DNA of 64,000 nt from an uncultured Saprospiraceae bacterium. Its GTDB lineage: Bacteria; Bacteroidota; Bacteroidia; Chitinophagales; Saprospiraceae. Below are positions 41,353 through 49,332 of the stretch, in pieces. The position numbers were made by a program, and so were the translations under genes. The stretch's first letter is position 1. The number at the start of each line of letters is the position of its first letter. The stretch covers positions 1 to 64,000 of the forward strand of contig CALFWO010000004.1 in the NCBI GenBank assembly GCA_937928045.1, written 5' to 3'. The notes below the pieces were generated by a model that saw only the letters and a list, made by a program, of their open reading frames with translations, was not told the origin of the DNA and ran no database searches.

Positions 41353-42828
41353 ATGGAAGATCCAACTTTAAAAATCCGGGTAGACTCTGATCGCTCTTTA
41401 GAAAAATGGAGAGAATCCGAGAAAACCGCATTAGACTTGTTGCAAATCGTTGGCGAGCTTCGATTTGACAAAAATGTCGAACTCGTCTTTTTCAGACATG
41501 ATATTTATGATACTAGACCTTCAGAATTATTAAATATTCATCGAGGAGGTAAAAAATTCGCAGCTCAACCAATCTCCATCAATACTACATTAACAATCGC
41601 TCACAGTATTGCTAATTATGAAGGTCTAGCTCCAGCCAAAATTGACTTGGGTAAATTAGCTTTTGAATGGATTGATGAAGCTAAAAACTATAATGGAATA
41701 GAAGAATTTATTCATGATCGATTAAATTCAATTTTTGCTGAAGAAAGAAAAACCATTCAATCTAAAGATGTAGTTCTTTATGGCTTTGGAAGAATCGGAC
41801 GTCTTGTTACCAGAAGAATAATTAGCCAAACCGGAAAAGGAGAGCAGTTAAGAATTAAAGCTATTGTGCTGAGACCAAAAATGAAAGACCTCTACGACGA
41901 TGCGCGTAAAAGAGCTGATCTTTTGTTGAGGGATTCTGTCCATGGCGATTTCGGAGGGGTAATTGAAGTAGCTCCTGATGGAAGTGAACTCATATTAAAT
42001 GGGAACAGAATCAAATTGATTTATGCCAAACAACCATCAGATATTGATTACACCATGTATGGAATAAAAGATGCCTTGTTGATTGACAATACCGGGGTCT
42101 GGAGAAATAAAGAAGAACTTAGTGTTCATTTAAGACCAGGAATTTCTAACGTATGTTTGACAGCACCTGCTCCAGATATTCCTAACATCGTGTATGGTGC
42201 TAATCAACATTCCTTAAATATTGAGGATACAAAAATCTTTTGTGCAGCTTCTTGTACTACGAATGCGATCGCTCCAGTTCTTCAGTTGATCAATGAAAAA
42301 TGGGGAGTACAAAAAGGACATATTGAAACCATCCATGCTTATACAAATGATCAAAACTTGCTGGATAACTTTCATAAAAAACCGAGAAGGGGTAGAGCAG
42401 CTCCATTGAATATGGTAGTCACTTCAACAGGCGCTGCGAAAGCAGTAACCAAAGTTGTTCCAAGTCTTGAAGGTAAACTTACCGGAAATGCCATTAGGGT
42501 GCCAACTCCCAATGTTTCTTTAGCCATTATGAGCATCTGCTTGGATGGTTCCACAAGCCAAGCAGAATTAAACCAATACTTAAAGGATGCTGCATTAAGT
42601 GGAAACTTTGTAGAACAGATTCATTATTCGGAATCCACAGATTATGTTTCTTCTCAAGCAGTGGGAATGACTTCTACTTCTGTTATTGATGCGCCTTCTA
42701 CGAAAGTGAGTCCTGATGGAAAAATGATTACGATTTATGCTTGGTATGATAACGAATATGGATATTCTTGTCAAGTAGTTCGGCTTGCAAAGTTTGCAGC
42801 AGGAGTAAGAAGACCTTTCTACTACTAG
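41353..42828 (+). CDS. Glyceraldehyde-3-phosphate dehydrogenase, long form
   Basis: A 491-residue enzyme. Residues 1-135 are an N-terminal extension not present in the usual roughly 335-residue GAPDH. From 138 the NAD-binding domain starts, VVLYGFGRIGRLV (GFGRIGR 144-150). The catalytic Cys301 sits in FCAASCTTNAIAP, with the partner His in ETIHAYTNDQNLLD. DSVHGDFGG and the C-terminal WYDNEYGYSCQVVRL are intact. Long GAPDHs of this length occur in Bacteroidota beside a standard one, so this may be the second isozyme, possibly gluconeogenic or NADP-linked. That role is inferred. It overlaps the convergent CARDB gene by 4 bp. Confidence 0.9.
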   Translation: MEDPTLKIRVDSDRSLEKWRESEKTALDLLQIVGELRFDKNVELVFFRHDIYDTRPSELLNIHRGGKKFAAQPISINTTLTIAHSIANYEGLAPAKIDLGKLAFEWIDEAKNYNGIEEFIHDRLNSIFAEERKTIQSKDVVLYGFGRIGRLVTRRIISQTGKGEQLRIKAIVLRPKMKDLYDDARKRADLLLRDSVHGDFGGVIEVAPDGSELILNGNRIKLIYAKQPSDIDYTMYGIKDALLIDNTGVWRNKEELSVHLRPGISNVCLTAPAPDIPNIVYGANQHSLNIEDTKIFCAASCTTNAIAPVLQLINEKWGVQKGHIETIHAYTNDQNLLDNFHKKPRRGRAAPLNMVVTSTGAAKAVTKVVPSLEGKLTGNAIRVPTPNVSLAIMSICLDGSTSQAELNQYLKDAALSGNFVEQIHYSESTDYVSSQAVGMTSTSVIDAPSTKVSPDGKMITIYAWYDNEYGYSCQVVRLAKFAAGVRRPFYY

Positions 42829-43931
42829 TCTTTTTGAGCCGATTCACTTTCTAATAAATTGATAGTATTGACATTATTAGTTTCGTCACATTCGATCAGT
42901 TGTTGATAAGGATCGACTTGTAATACAACATACGGAGTAAATTTGGTGAGTTTGTATAATGGTAATTTTATAATTCCAATGTACTGCTCACCAGATTTTA
43001 ATTGTTGCTGATCATCAGACAATTTTAATATTTCACCACCTAAAGTAATGGCTCCTCTTGAGAGTTTATTACTGCTTGAAAGAAAAGCCCTAACCGCTAA
43101 GTTTTGTTCGTTTTTACTTTGCTTACTCAACTGGGCTCTGCCTTCACCATTATTTACAATTGTGTATCGAATGGTTGCGGTCTTTTTTGTTTGCTTTACA
43201 ATTTCTAAATTTTGAATCATTAGATCAGAACATTTATTCTTTTCTAAATTTTCAAGCTCATCGTTAGTTGGTTCCTCCGAAATAGTTTCTTTTGAATTTT
43301 CTTCCACTTCGGTATTCACAAGTGCTAATTCTTCCAAGTCCTCCTGAACCACTTCCTGCTCAGAATGCTTTTCTTCCACTTCTATTTTGGTTTTAACTTT
43401 CGGATCTTCCTCAATGATTTCAATCTTGTCGATTATTTTCTGAGTCATCAATTCATTTTCTTCCGCTTTATCTGATTCAATCTGCTTAGCTTCCTTTTCT
43501 AATTTGGAATCTGTAATTTTCGAATACTCAGTCTCATTTTCCTGGGGTTGGATAGATTTTACCGGCTTTTTGATAAGATCGAAAGAAAGAGATAAGGTTT
43601 GTCCAATAGCTAAGTTCCACTTTTCATTCGCTACAGAATAGTATAAGTCTTCAAGTCCTTTCTGTCCAATCGTTTTTATAACTCCTTGATGTGTGTTTAG
43701 GAGCACACTTTGGTTGGAAAAAAAAATGTTATTCAATTCAACTTTTCCAGTGTTAATCAGCTTCGCTGTTACCTTACTCTTACCTTTTTTGCCTTGTTTG
43801 ATTTCGACTGTTTCCAAGAATATACGTTGCCCATCATACGAAATAGCTGGATAGGATAGCTCCTGTTGTCCTAAGATCATAGAAACAAACAAAAAATGAA
43901 ATATCACAACGGAAATACAACTTTTCCTCAT
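42825..43931 (-). CDS. Secreted protein with acidic coiled middle and CARDB-like domain
   Basis: A 368-residue protein with a signal peptide (MRKSCISVVIFHFLFVSMILGQ). The N-terminal 100 residues form a beta domain (FLETVEIKQGKKGKSKVTAKLINTGKVEL in two pieces). The middle (about 115-235) is very rich in Glu and Lys and probably extended or coiled. The C-terminal 125 residues look like a CARDB adhesion domain (IRYTIVNNGEGRAQL, LQVDPYQQLIECDETNNVN). The same NNG/ETNNVN pattern recurs in many secreted Bacteroidota proteins. There is no T9SS domain, so it may remain periplasmic. It is convergent with GAPDH, with a 4-bp overlap. Confidence 0.75.
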   Translation of the reverse strand: MRKSCISVVIFHFLFVSMILGQQELSYPAISYDGQRIFLETVEIKQGKKGKSKVTAKLINTGKVELNNIFFSNQSVLLNTHQGVIKTIGQKGLEDLYYSVANEKWNLAIGQTLSLSFDLIKKPVKSIQPQENETEYSKITDSKLEKEAKQIESDKAEENELMTQKIIDKIEIIEEDPKVKTKIEVEEKHSEQEVVQEDLEELALVNTEVEENSKETISEEPTNDELENLEKNKCSDLMIQNLEIVKQTKKTATIRYTIVNNGEGRAQLSKQSKNEQNLAVRAFLSSSNKLSRGAITLGGEILKLSDDQQQLKSGEQYIGIIKLPLYKLTKFTPYVVLQVDPYQQLIECDETNNVNTINLLESESAQKD

Positions 43932-43996
43932 ATAGCACTAGTCAAACGACTGATTTTCAACGACATTGCATGTCTTATCCTGTATGTATGCAATTT

Positions 43997-44464
43997 TTAT
44001 TCCACATCAGGTGAAATCAAGGTCAAGGGTCGGTCTATTGATTCTTCTAGAGAGATAAAGGTTTCAGTGCGCTGAATTCCCGGAATTTGCTGAAGTTTGT
44101 CATGCAATACCTGCCGAAGGTGAGTAGTATCTCTACATACTATTTTAGCGAAGATGCTATAGTTTCCAGTTGTATAATGTGCTGCCACAATCTCAGGTAT
44201 GGATTTCATGGCCTCAGAAACTTCTTCATATAAGCTAGACTTGTCGAGGTATATTCCTAAAAAGGCAGTGATATCATAGCCCAATTTTTCATAATCAACT
44301 CTTATACTCGAGCCTTTTAACACCCCTAGTTTTTCTAGCTTTTTTACCCGAACATGCACGGTGCCTCCAGAAACATGGATTAACTTTGCGATATCGCCAA
44401 ATGACCTTTTGGCATCTTGAAGATAAAGGGAAAGGATCTTAAGATCAATTTCGTCGACTGCCAT
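43997..44464 (-). CDS. Lrp/AsnC-family transcriptional regulator
   Basis: A 155-residue regulator. The N-terminal HTH (VDEIDLKILSLYLQDAKRSFGDIAKLIHVSGGTVHVRVKKLEKLG in pieces) is followed by the RAM/AsnC effector domain (ITAFLGIYLDKSSLYEEV, HYTTGNYSIFAKIVCRD, GIQRTETFISLEES). It would bind DNA as an octamer-type assembly and sense an amino acid. The gene stands alone; the target is unknown. An exact TAnnTTTG element lies 17 bp upstream of the ATG (44481-44488, minus). Confidence 0.92.
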   Translation of the reverse strand: MAVDEIDLKILSLYLQDAKRSFGDIAKLIHVSGGTVHVRVKKLEKLGVLKGSSIRVDYEKLGYDITAFLGIYLDKSSLYEEVSEAMKSIPEIVAAHYTTGNYSIFAKIVCRDTTHLRQVLHDKLQQIPGIQRTETFISLEESIDRPLTLISPDVE

Positions 44465-44480
44465 ATTGATGCTTTAGTCT

Positions 44481-44488
44481 CAAATTTA
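44481..44488 (-). promoter_or_regulatory. -7 promoter element of the Lrp-type gene
   Basis: On the minus strand TAAATTTG matches TAnnTTTG exactly, 17 bp upstream of the ATG. No -33 element is clear. Confidence 0.5.
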
Positions 44489-44568
44489 ATTGAATTGACT
44501 TAAATATCATCCTAAACTGCTCAACGATTCTTCTAATTTTTCGTTTATAAATTAATGAACAATTGATT

Positions 44569-44576
44569 TATCTTTG
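44569..44576 (+). promoter_or_regulatory. -7 promoter element of the S41 protease
   Basis: TATCTTTG matches TAnnTTTG exactly, 28 bp before the ATG at 44604. It overlaps the TTG at 44574 that begins the longer reading frame, which supports the later start. Confidence 0.55.
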
Positions 44577-44603
44577 ATCAAAATAAAGACTAGAATTAGT
44601 TCT

Positions 44604-46277
44604 ATGCCCGAACAGAATATGTTAAACGAGAGTGGAGGAGGAAAAAAGCAGTTAAATATTTGGCTTCCCTTGTTATTTTCTTTGGTATTAGTGATTGGAA
44701 TGCTTCTGGGTTCTAGGCTTACGGAAACGATGGGTCCTAAGCCGAATAAAAATGCAAATAAAATATTGCCTGTCAAGGAACCAGGAACACTAGAGGAACT
44801 AGTAAGATTCATTGATGCCAGGTATGTCGATGATGTTAATATTCAAGAATTATCAGAAGATGCCATTCATCATATTTTAGATCAACTCGACCCTCATTCT
44901 ACATACATTTCTGCGGAAAAAGTATCGGAAGTTCGAGAGCAGCTTGATGGAAGTTTTGTAGGTGTTGGTATTGAATTTATTGTAGTGGATGACACCATTA
45001 CCGTGTTAAAACCTTCGGATAAAGGTCCTGCAGCCCAAGCTGGTGTTTTGGCTGGAGATCAAATCTTAACCATAAATGATAGTCTGATCGCAGGACAAGA
45101 TTTGCAGAGTAGTGAATTCATGAAATTATTTCGTGGGGAAAGAGGAACCAAGGCGAATGTAGGAGTAAAAAGAAAAGGCGAATTGCATGAGTTTGAAATC
45201 ACAAGAGATGAAGTCAAATTGCCTTCGCTAGACGTTGCCTATGAAATTGAGTCAGGAATAGGATTCATAAAACTTTCAAGATTTAGCTCTGAGACATCTG
45301 CAGAATTTATTCAAGCTTTGGAGCGATTGGTTGAGCAAGATGAAGTGAAAAAATTGATCATTGATCTGAGAGACAATCCAGGAGGTTATCTGACTGAGGC
45401 TGTAGAGATTTTAAGCCAATTATTTACGGAAAAGGATAGATTGTTAGTATTTACTGAAGGGGAAAAGTCTACTCGATTGGAATACAAAACGACTGGCCGA
45501 CCATTCTATCAAATTGATGAAGTTGCAGTATTGGTAAATGAAAATTCAGCTTCAGCGAGTGAAATTATTGCTGGTGCAATACAAGACTGGGATAGAGGAT
45601 ACATTGTAGGAAGGAGGACTTTTGGAAAAGGTTTGGTACAGGAAGAATACAGCTTGAGAGATGGATCCGCTTTGAGACTGACTATAGCAAGATATTATAC
45701 ACCTTCAGGGAGATCCATTCAAAAGGATTACGATGCTGGAGAAGATCGTTACAATGCTGAATTTGATCAAAGATGGGCAAGTGGAGAATTATTTGTTTCA
45801 GATAGTATCAAGCAAGTCGACAGCTTAGCTTTTGAAACACCATCTGGAAGAATAGTTTATGCTGGTGGGGGAATTACTCCAGACTATTTTATTCCATTGG
45901 ATTCGATCCTTCTGAATGATAATTATATAGCTCTTAGACCTTTTGTTCAGGAATATGCTTTCAGATATTTTAGAGAAAATGAATCCGTTTTAACTTTTGA
46001 ATCTGCTGAGGATTTTGACAAAAATTTTATTGTTCCAGATGATGTCATAGATGATTTTATTGCCTTTGCCAAGGAGGGTGGTGTTAACAAAGTTGTCGAA
46101 CTCATTGGATCTACAAAGCGATATTTTAAGAGTCATTTAAAATCGCAAATCGCATTTCTTAAATATGATTACGAAGCTCAGTTCACAGAGATTAATGCCA
46201 ATGACGAATTTGTATTGAAAGCGCTTCAGTTGCTTCGGGATGGCATTCCAATTGCCAAACAGGAATCTTCAAATTAA
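44604..46277 (+). CDS. C-terminal processing protease (S41, CtpA-type)
   Basis: The ATG at 44604 is chosen because a TTG at 44574 falls within the -7 promoter element. It is a 557-residue protein with an N-terminal anchor (LNIWLPLLFSLVLVIGMLLG, about 17-36). A PDZ domain spans about 110-200 (FVGVGIEFIVVDDTITVLKP, GDQILTINDSLI). The tail-specific protease core follows, with LIIDLRDNPGGYLTEAVEI, the Ser nucleophile in NENSASASEIIAGA (near 316) and the catalytic Lys342 in RRTFGKGLVQ. A C-terminal extension covers about 400-557. It should cleave substrates in the periplasm at exposed C-termini. Confidence 0.9.
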   Translation: MPEQNMLNESGGGKKQLNIWLPLLFSLVLVIGMLLGSRLTETMGPKPNKNANKILPVKEPGTLEELVRFIDARYVDDVNIQELSEDAIHHILDQLDPHSTYISAEKVSEVREQLDGSFVGVGIEFIVVDDTITVLKPSDKGPAAQAGVLAGDQILTINDSLIAGQDLQSSEFMKLFRGERGTKANVGVKRKGELHEFEITRDEVKLPSLDVAYEIESGIGFIKLSRFSSETSAEFIQALERLVEQDEVKKLIIDLRDNPGGYLTEAVEILSQLFTEKDRLLVFTEGEKSTRLEYKTTGRPFYQIDEVAVLVNENSASASEIIAGAIQDWDRGYIVGRRTFGKGLVQEEYSLRDGSALRLTIARYYTPSGRSIQKDYDAGEDRYNAEFDQRWASGELFVSDSIKQVDSLAFETPSGRIVYAGGGITPDYFIPLDSILLNDNYIALRPFVQEYAFRYFRENESVLTFESAEDFDKNFIVPDDVIDDFIAFAKEGGVNKVVELIGSTKRYFKSHLKSQIAFLKYDYEAQFTEINANDEFVLKALQLLRDGIPIAKQESSN

Positions 46278-46286
46278 TTTCAAAAT

Positions 46287-46745
46287 TTATCTAAGTCCGT
46301 AAATTTTCTTAGCTCCTTCAATCTGATCCTCTTCCGTTGTCGTATCTGGATATAGTCTATAACTTGGAGCTACTATCTCTTTAATTTTTTCAACTTTAAT
46401 TCGAGTTATTGATGAAAATGGAAATTTTCCGTTTGTCATGATGAGCAATATCTTTTCCATCTCTGGAAACTCATTATGGGTCGGAAGAATAATCTCAGCC
46501 ATTCCTTTTATCTGATATCCTTTCTGTACGAGAATGTCGATAAAACTAATACAAACTTTGGAGTTTTGTTTAATGTTTTTTACCGTTTGTGGAGAAGCGA
46601 TATTCGCAACGATAATAAATTCCTCTTGGTATATATTGAATATTTGTTTTGGAGAAACATTTGGCATAGCATCTCTAGAAACAGTTGCTAGCCAACACAA
46701 AATACTGTTGTCAATTGAGGCTTTTACTTCTTTGGTTATTTTCAT
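46287..46745 (-). CDS. Pyridoxamine 5'-phosphate oxidase-like FMN-binding protein
   Basis: A 152-residue split-barrel protein. SILCWLATVSRDAMPNVSPKQIF and IIVANIASPQTVKNIKQNSKVCISFID are the typical first strands and FMN-phosphate contacts. YQIKGMAEIILPTH follows. Family members bind FMN or F420 and many reduce small substrates. The substrate is unknown. Its start codon directly abuts the stop codon of the GH36 gene (46745/46746), so the two are cotranscribed. Confidence 0.8.
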   Translation of the reverse strand: MKITKEVKASIDNSILCWLATVSRDAMPNVSPKQIFNIYQEEFIIVANIASPQTVKNIKQNSKVCISFIDILVQKGYQIKGMAEIILPTHNEFPEMEKILLIMTNGKFPFSSITRIKVEKIKEIVAPSYRLYPDTTTEEDQIEGAKKIYGLR

Positions 46746-48458
46746 CTAGACAATTATTGATTCAAATGGAGCCAACTCAAATTCATCTTCAAGCTTCTTC
46801 ATTTTCGTTTTCCGATTGGTCAAATTAAACCAAGCAGTTTTCTGAATGTTTTCATTCGTGAAAATAACTTCGTAGACATCAATATCTAATTGATGTACTG
46901 ATTGGACTTCCGCCAATTGTAAGGACTTGATTGAAATGAAATCCTCCTTTTCTTTTTTATTCCATTGCTCAGGATTGTCCGAGGTAAAAACTAAACTTCC
47001 CAAGAGGGCATTGGCCCTGAGAATACTTTGTTTTTGATACTCACTGAGCTTATTTCCTTCTTTTCGCAATAAAATTACGTCCGGGTCATTTCCAAAGGCT
47101 AAACCGTCAAGGCTCCATCTCGAGAAAATAGAACGCATGGCAGCTCTGCAACTTACGCGCTCTCTTTTTCTTAAGAAATTCAATAGCTTGTGTTCCCATT
47201 CCAAGTGAATATCAGCACCAATTCTGCAATAGTCCACCATACCAAATGCACTGCCTAAGGGAACACCGCATCCAATAATTTTCTTATCTCCAACTTGCGT
47301 TCTGATAAAGGTCATAGCATCATTCATCACTTGTCCTGCAGTCCGATTTGGCGGAGGAGCAATACAGGCAGCAAATAAAAAATCAATTTTAACCAAATCG
47401 AAATTCCATTTCTGCATCAGACTATGAAATACACCAATCAAATATTCTTGAAACTTTACTTGATAAAAATCTAATGCATAAAACCAGCCACCCCACATGG
47501 GATTGTATCCAACCTTAATGGGTTTTCCCTTTTGATCTTTTAGAATCCAAGAAGGCTGATTTTTAAAAATTATTGAGTCTTTTGAACAGACAAATGGTGC
47601 AATCCAAATTCCGGGTTGAAATCCTGCATTTCGAATGGAACGCGAAATATGCCCCATACCGTTTGGAAATTTTTCCTGATCCACATCCAACCAGTCACCA
47701 ACATTTTTTTGATAGCCGTCATCAATTTGGAAAAAATCTAGCGGAATTTTTTCTTCGACAAATGCATTTAAATTATCTAGAATAATCTTTTCACTAATGT
47801 CCGTATAGTGCTGATACCAACTGGTCCAGCCAGTTACTTTTGGCGGAGTCACCTTAGTATTCATTTCTGAGAAGTATCTTTCTAGAACAGAACGTTCTTG
47901 GCCTGAGGCAACCCAAATGTCAAGTATGGGAAAGGAGTGTTGCAATTCTAACCCTTTACAATCAATTTCTACAGTGATTTGATTGATTTCCGGAGTATAG
48001 TTAATAATTGTGAATCCTGTTTTTTCATTTAAAGAGCCGATGAAATTGATTTCATCTTTTGATGCAACATATCCATAAGACCAAGAGTGTAATTGTTGAC
48101 CTTGTTTTGTGCGGAGTAGTTTATTACTACTGTCCCCGTAATATTTAAAAAAGGGTCGAGCAATTTTGCGAAGTTTTGGAATTGATTCCTTGAGTCCATA
48201 ATTCCGAGAAGAAGTCCAAGATTGAAATCCATTGCAGAAAACTTTTGCATCGCTAGGATAAGTAAAACTAAAATGTGCTTTAATTGAGTTCATTTGCAGA
48301 TTCACTTTGGGATGAATTTGCAATTGGTATCGAACACCTTTATTCCGTTCTTCTCGCGTAAAATCTAAGTAACAGTCATCGAGAAATGTTTTTTTCCCAA
48401 GTGGGACATCGAGGTGCTGATCGCCCCAAGAAATATTGCATGATTTTAAATGAATCAT
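46746..48458 (-). CDS. GH36-type alpha-galactosidase
   Basis: A 570-residue glycoside hydrolase without a signal peptide, so probably cytoplasmic. The barrel starts near residue 205 with KVTGWTSWYQHYTDIS; then DFFQIDDGYQKNVGDW, the nucleophile region LVKIDFLFAA (Asp359), and acid/base Asp416 in YCRIGADIHLEW. The N-terminal 200 residues match the GH36 super-sandwich domain (VFCNGFQSWTSS). It should release galactose from alpha-galactosides such as raffinose or melibiose, or act on related alpha-linkages. No transporter or susC/D pair is adjacent. Confidence 0.85.
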   Translation of the reverse strand: MIHLKSCNISWGDQHLDVPLGKKTFLDDCYLDFTREERNKGVRYQLQIHPKVNLQMNSIKAHFSFTYPSDAKVFCNGFQSWTSSRNYGLKESIPKLRKIARPFFKYYGDSSNKLLRTKQGQQLHSWSYGYVASKDEINFIGSLNEKTGFTIINYTPEINQITVEIDCKGLELQHSFPILDIWVASGQERSVLERYFSEMNTKVTPPKVTGWTSWYQHYTDISEKIILDNLNAFVEEKIPLDFFQIDDGYQKNVGDWLDVDQEKFPNGMGHISRSIRNAGFQPGIWIAPFVCSKDSIIFKNQPSWILKDQKGKPIKVGYNPMWGGWFYALDFYQVKFQEYLIGVFHSLMQKWNFDLVKIDFLFAACIAPPPNRTAGQVMNDAMTFIRTQVGDKKIIGCGVPLGSAFGMVDYCRIGADIHLEWEHKLLNFLRKRERVSCRAAMRSIFSRWSLDGLAFGNDPDVILLRKEGNKLSEYQKQSILRANALLGSLVFTSDNPEQWNKKEKEDFISIKSLQLAEVQSVHQLDIDVYEVIFTNENIQKTAWFNLTNRKTKMKKLEDEFELAPFESIIV

Positions 48459-48521
48459 ATGACAAAGTTTGGTACTAGGCGAAGTAAACTTTGTTGGTCA
48501 CAATCAGCTTTTCCCCAAATC

Positions 48522-49121
48522 CTATTTTCTTAAGAAAACCAATTCTTCTTTCTCTGAAAGACAAACCATTACTGATGGAGATCCATTTTCTTTTTCTACT
48601 TGCCTAAAAGGAACAATGTAATCAACATTCGTCAATACTTTCGAAGAAATTTCTCCATAATTTTTGGGAAATGGTTTATCCGCAATGTTAGCTGAAGTGG
48701 CTACAAGAGGTCTGTCGAATTTGGACAATAACGCTTGACAAAATGCTTCATGCGGAATTCGGAAAGCAATACTACCCGAAGCGTGAACCGCTAGCTTAGG
48801 TAAGTTCTTGGCATTAGGGTACACTACCGTCATCGGGCGCTTGTTGTAATGCAAGATTTGATCAATTTTTGGATGAATTTCTTCAACATACCGTTCAATC
48901 ATTTCGGTATCTTTTGCTAATAGAACAAAAGGTTTATCCTTGGGTCGTTCTTTTAATGAGAAAACACGTTCTAAGGCTGTTTCATTGGTCGCATCACAAC
49001 CAATGCCCCATATTGTGTCGGTTGGAAAGAGAATGGTCCCATCATTCTCTAAAATTTCACAGCATTTGTTAACCCATGGATCAAATAGATCCTGATCAAA
49101 ATCAGTTGGTCTTTTTTTCAT
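48522..49121 (-). CDS. Threonylcarbamoyl-AMP synthase (Sua5/YrdC family)
   Basis: A 199-residue YrdC-domain protein. ILFPTDTIWGIGCDATNETALERVFSLKERPKDKPF is the core nucleotide-binding region (in pieces: TDTIWGIGCDA, KERPKDKPF). RPMTVVYP and SIAFRIPHEAF and ATSANIADKP follow as the expected blocks. It forms threonylcarbamoyl-AMP for t6A37 in ANN-reading tRNAs. Short single-domain form (TsaC-like) without the Sua5 C-terminal domain. Divergent from the adhesin trio. Confidence 0.9.
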   Translation of the reverse strand: MKKRPTDFDQDLFDPWVNKCCEILENDGTILFPTDTIWGIGCDATNETALERVFSLKERPKDKPFVLLAKDTEMIERYVEEIHPKIDQILHYNKRPMTVVYPNAKNLPKLAVHASGSIAFRIPHEAFCQALLSKFDRPLVATSANIADKPFPKNYGEISSKVLTNVDYIVPFRQVEKENGSPSVMVCLSEKEELVFLRK

Positions 49122-49332
49122 TTTCCCTTAAAGTGCTTTAGAACTCGAAATTTTATTAACTAGCAGCTGAAAGACGAAAATTGTCTTGTTTCACATACTA
49201 ATTCCGATTTCTTTTATATTATATACCTATCCGGTAGGAAAAACGGAAAGATCGAGACAAAAATTTCTTTTGAAGCCAAAAAGATTAATTTTTTTTCGAC
49301 TTTATTGCATACCTTGATAGAAAGACTGTTAC

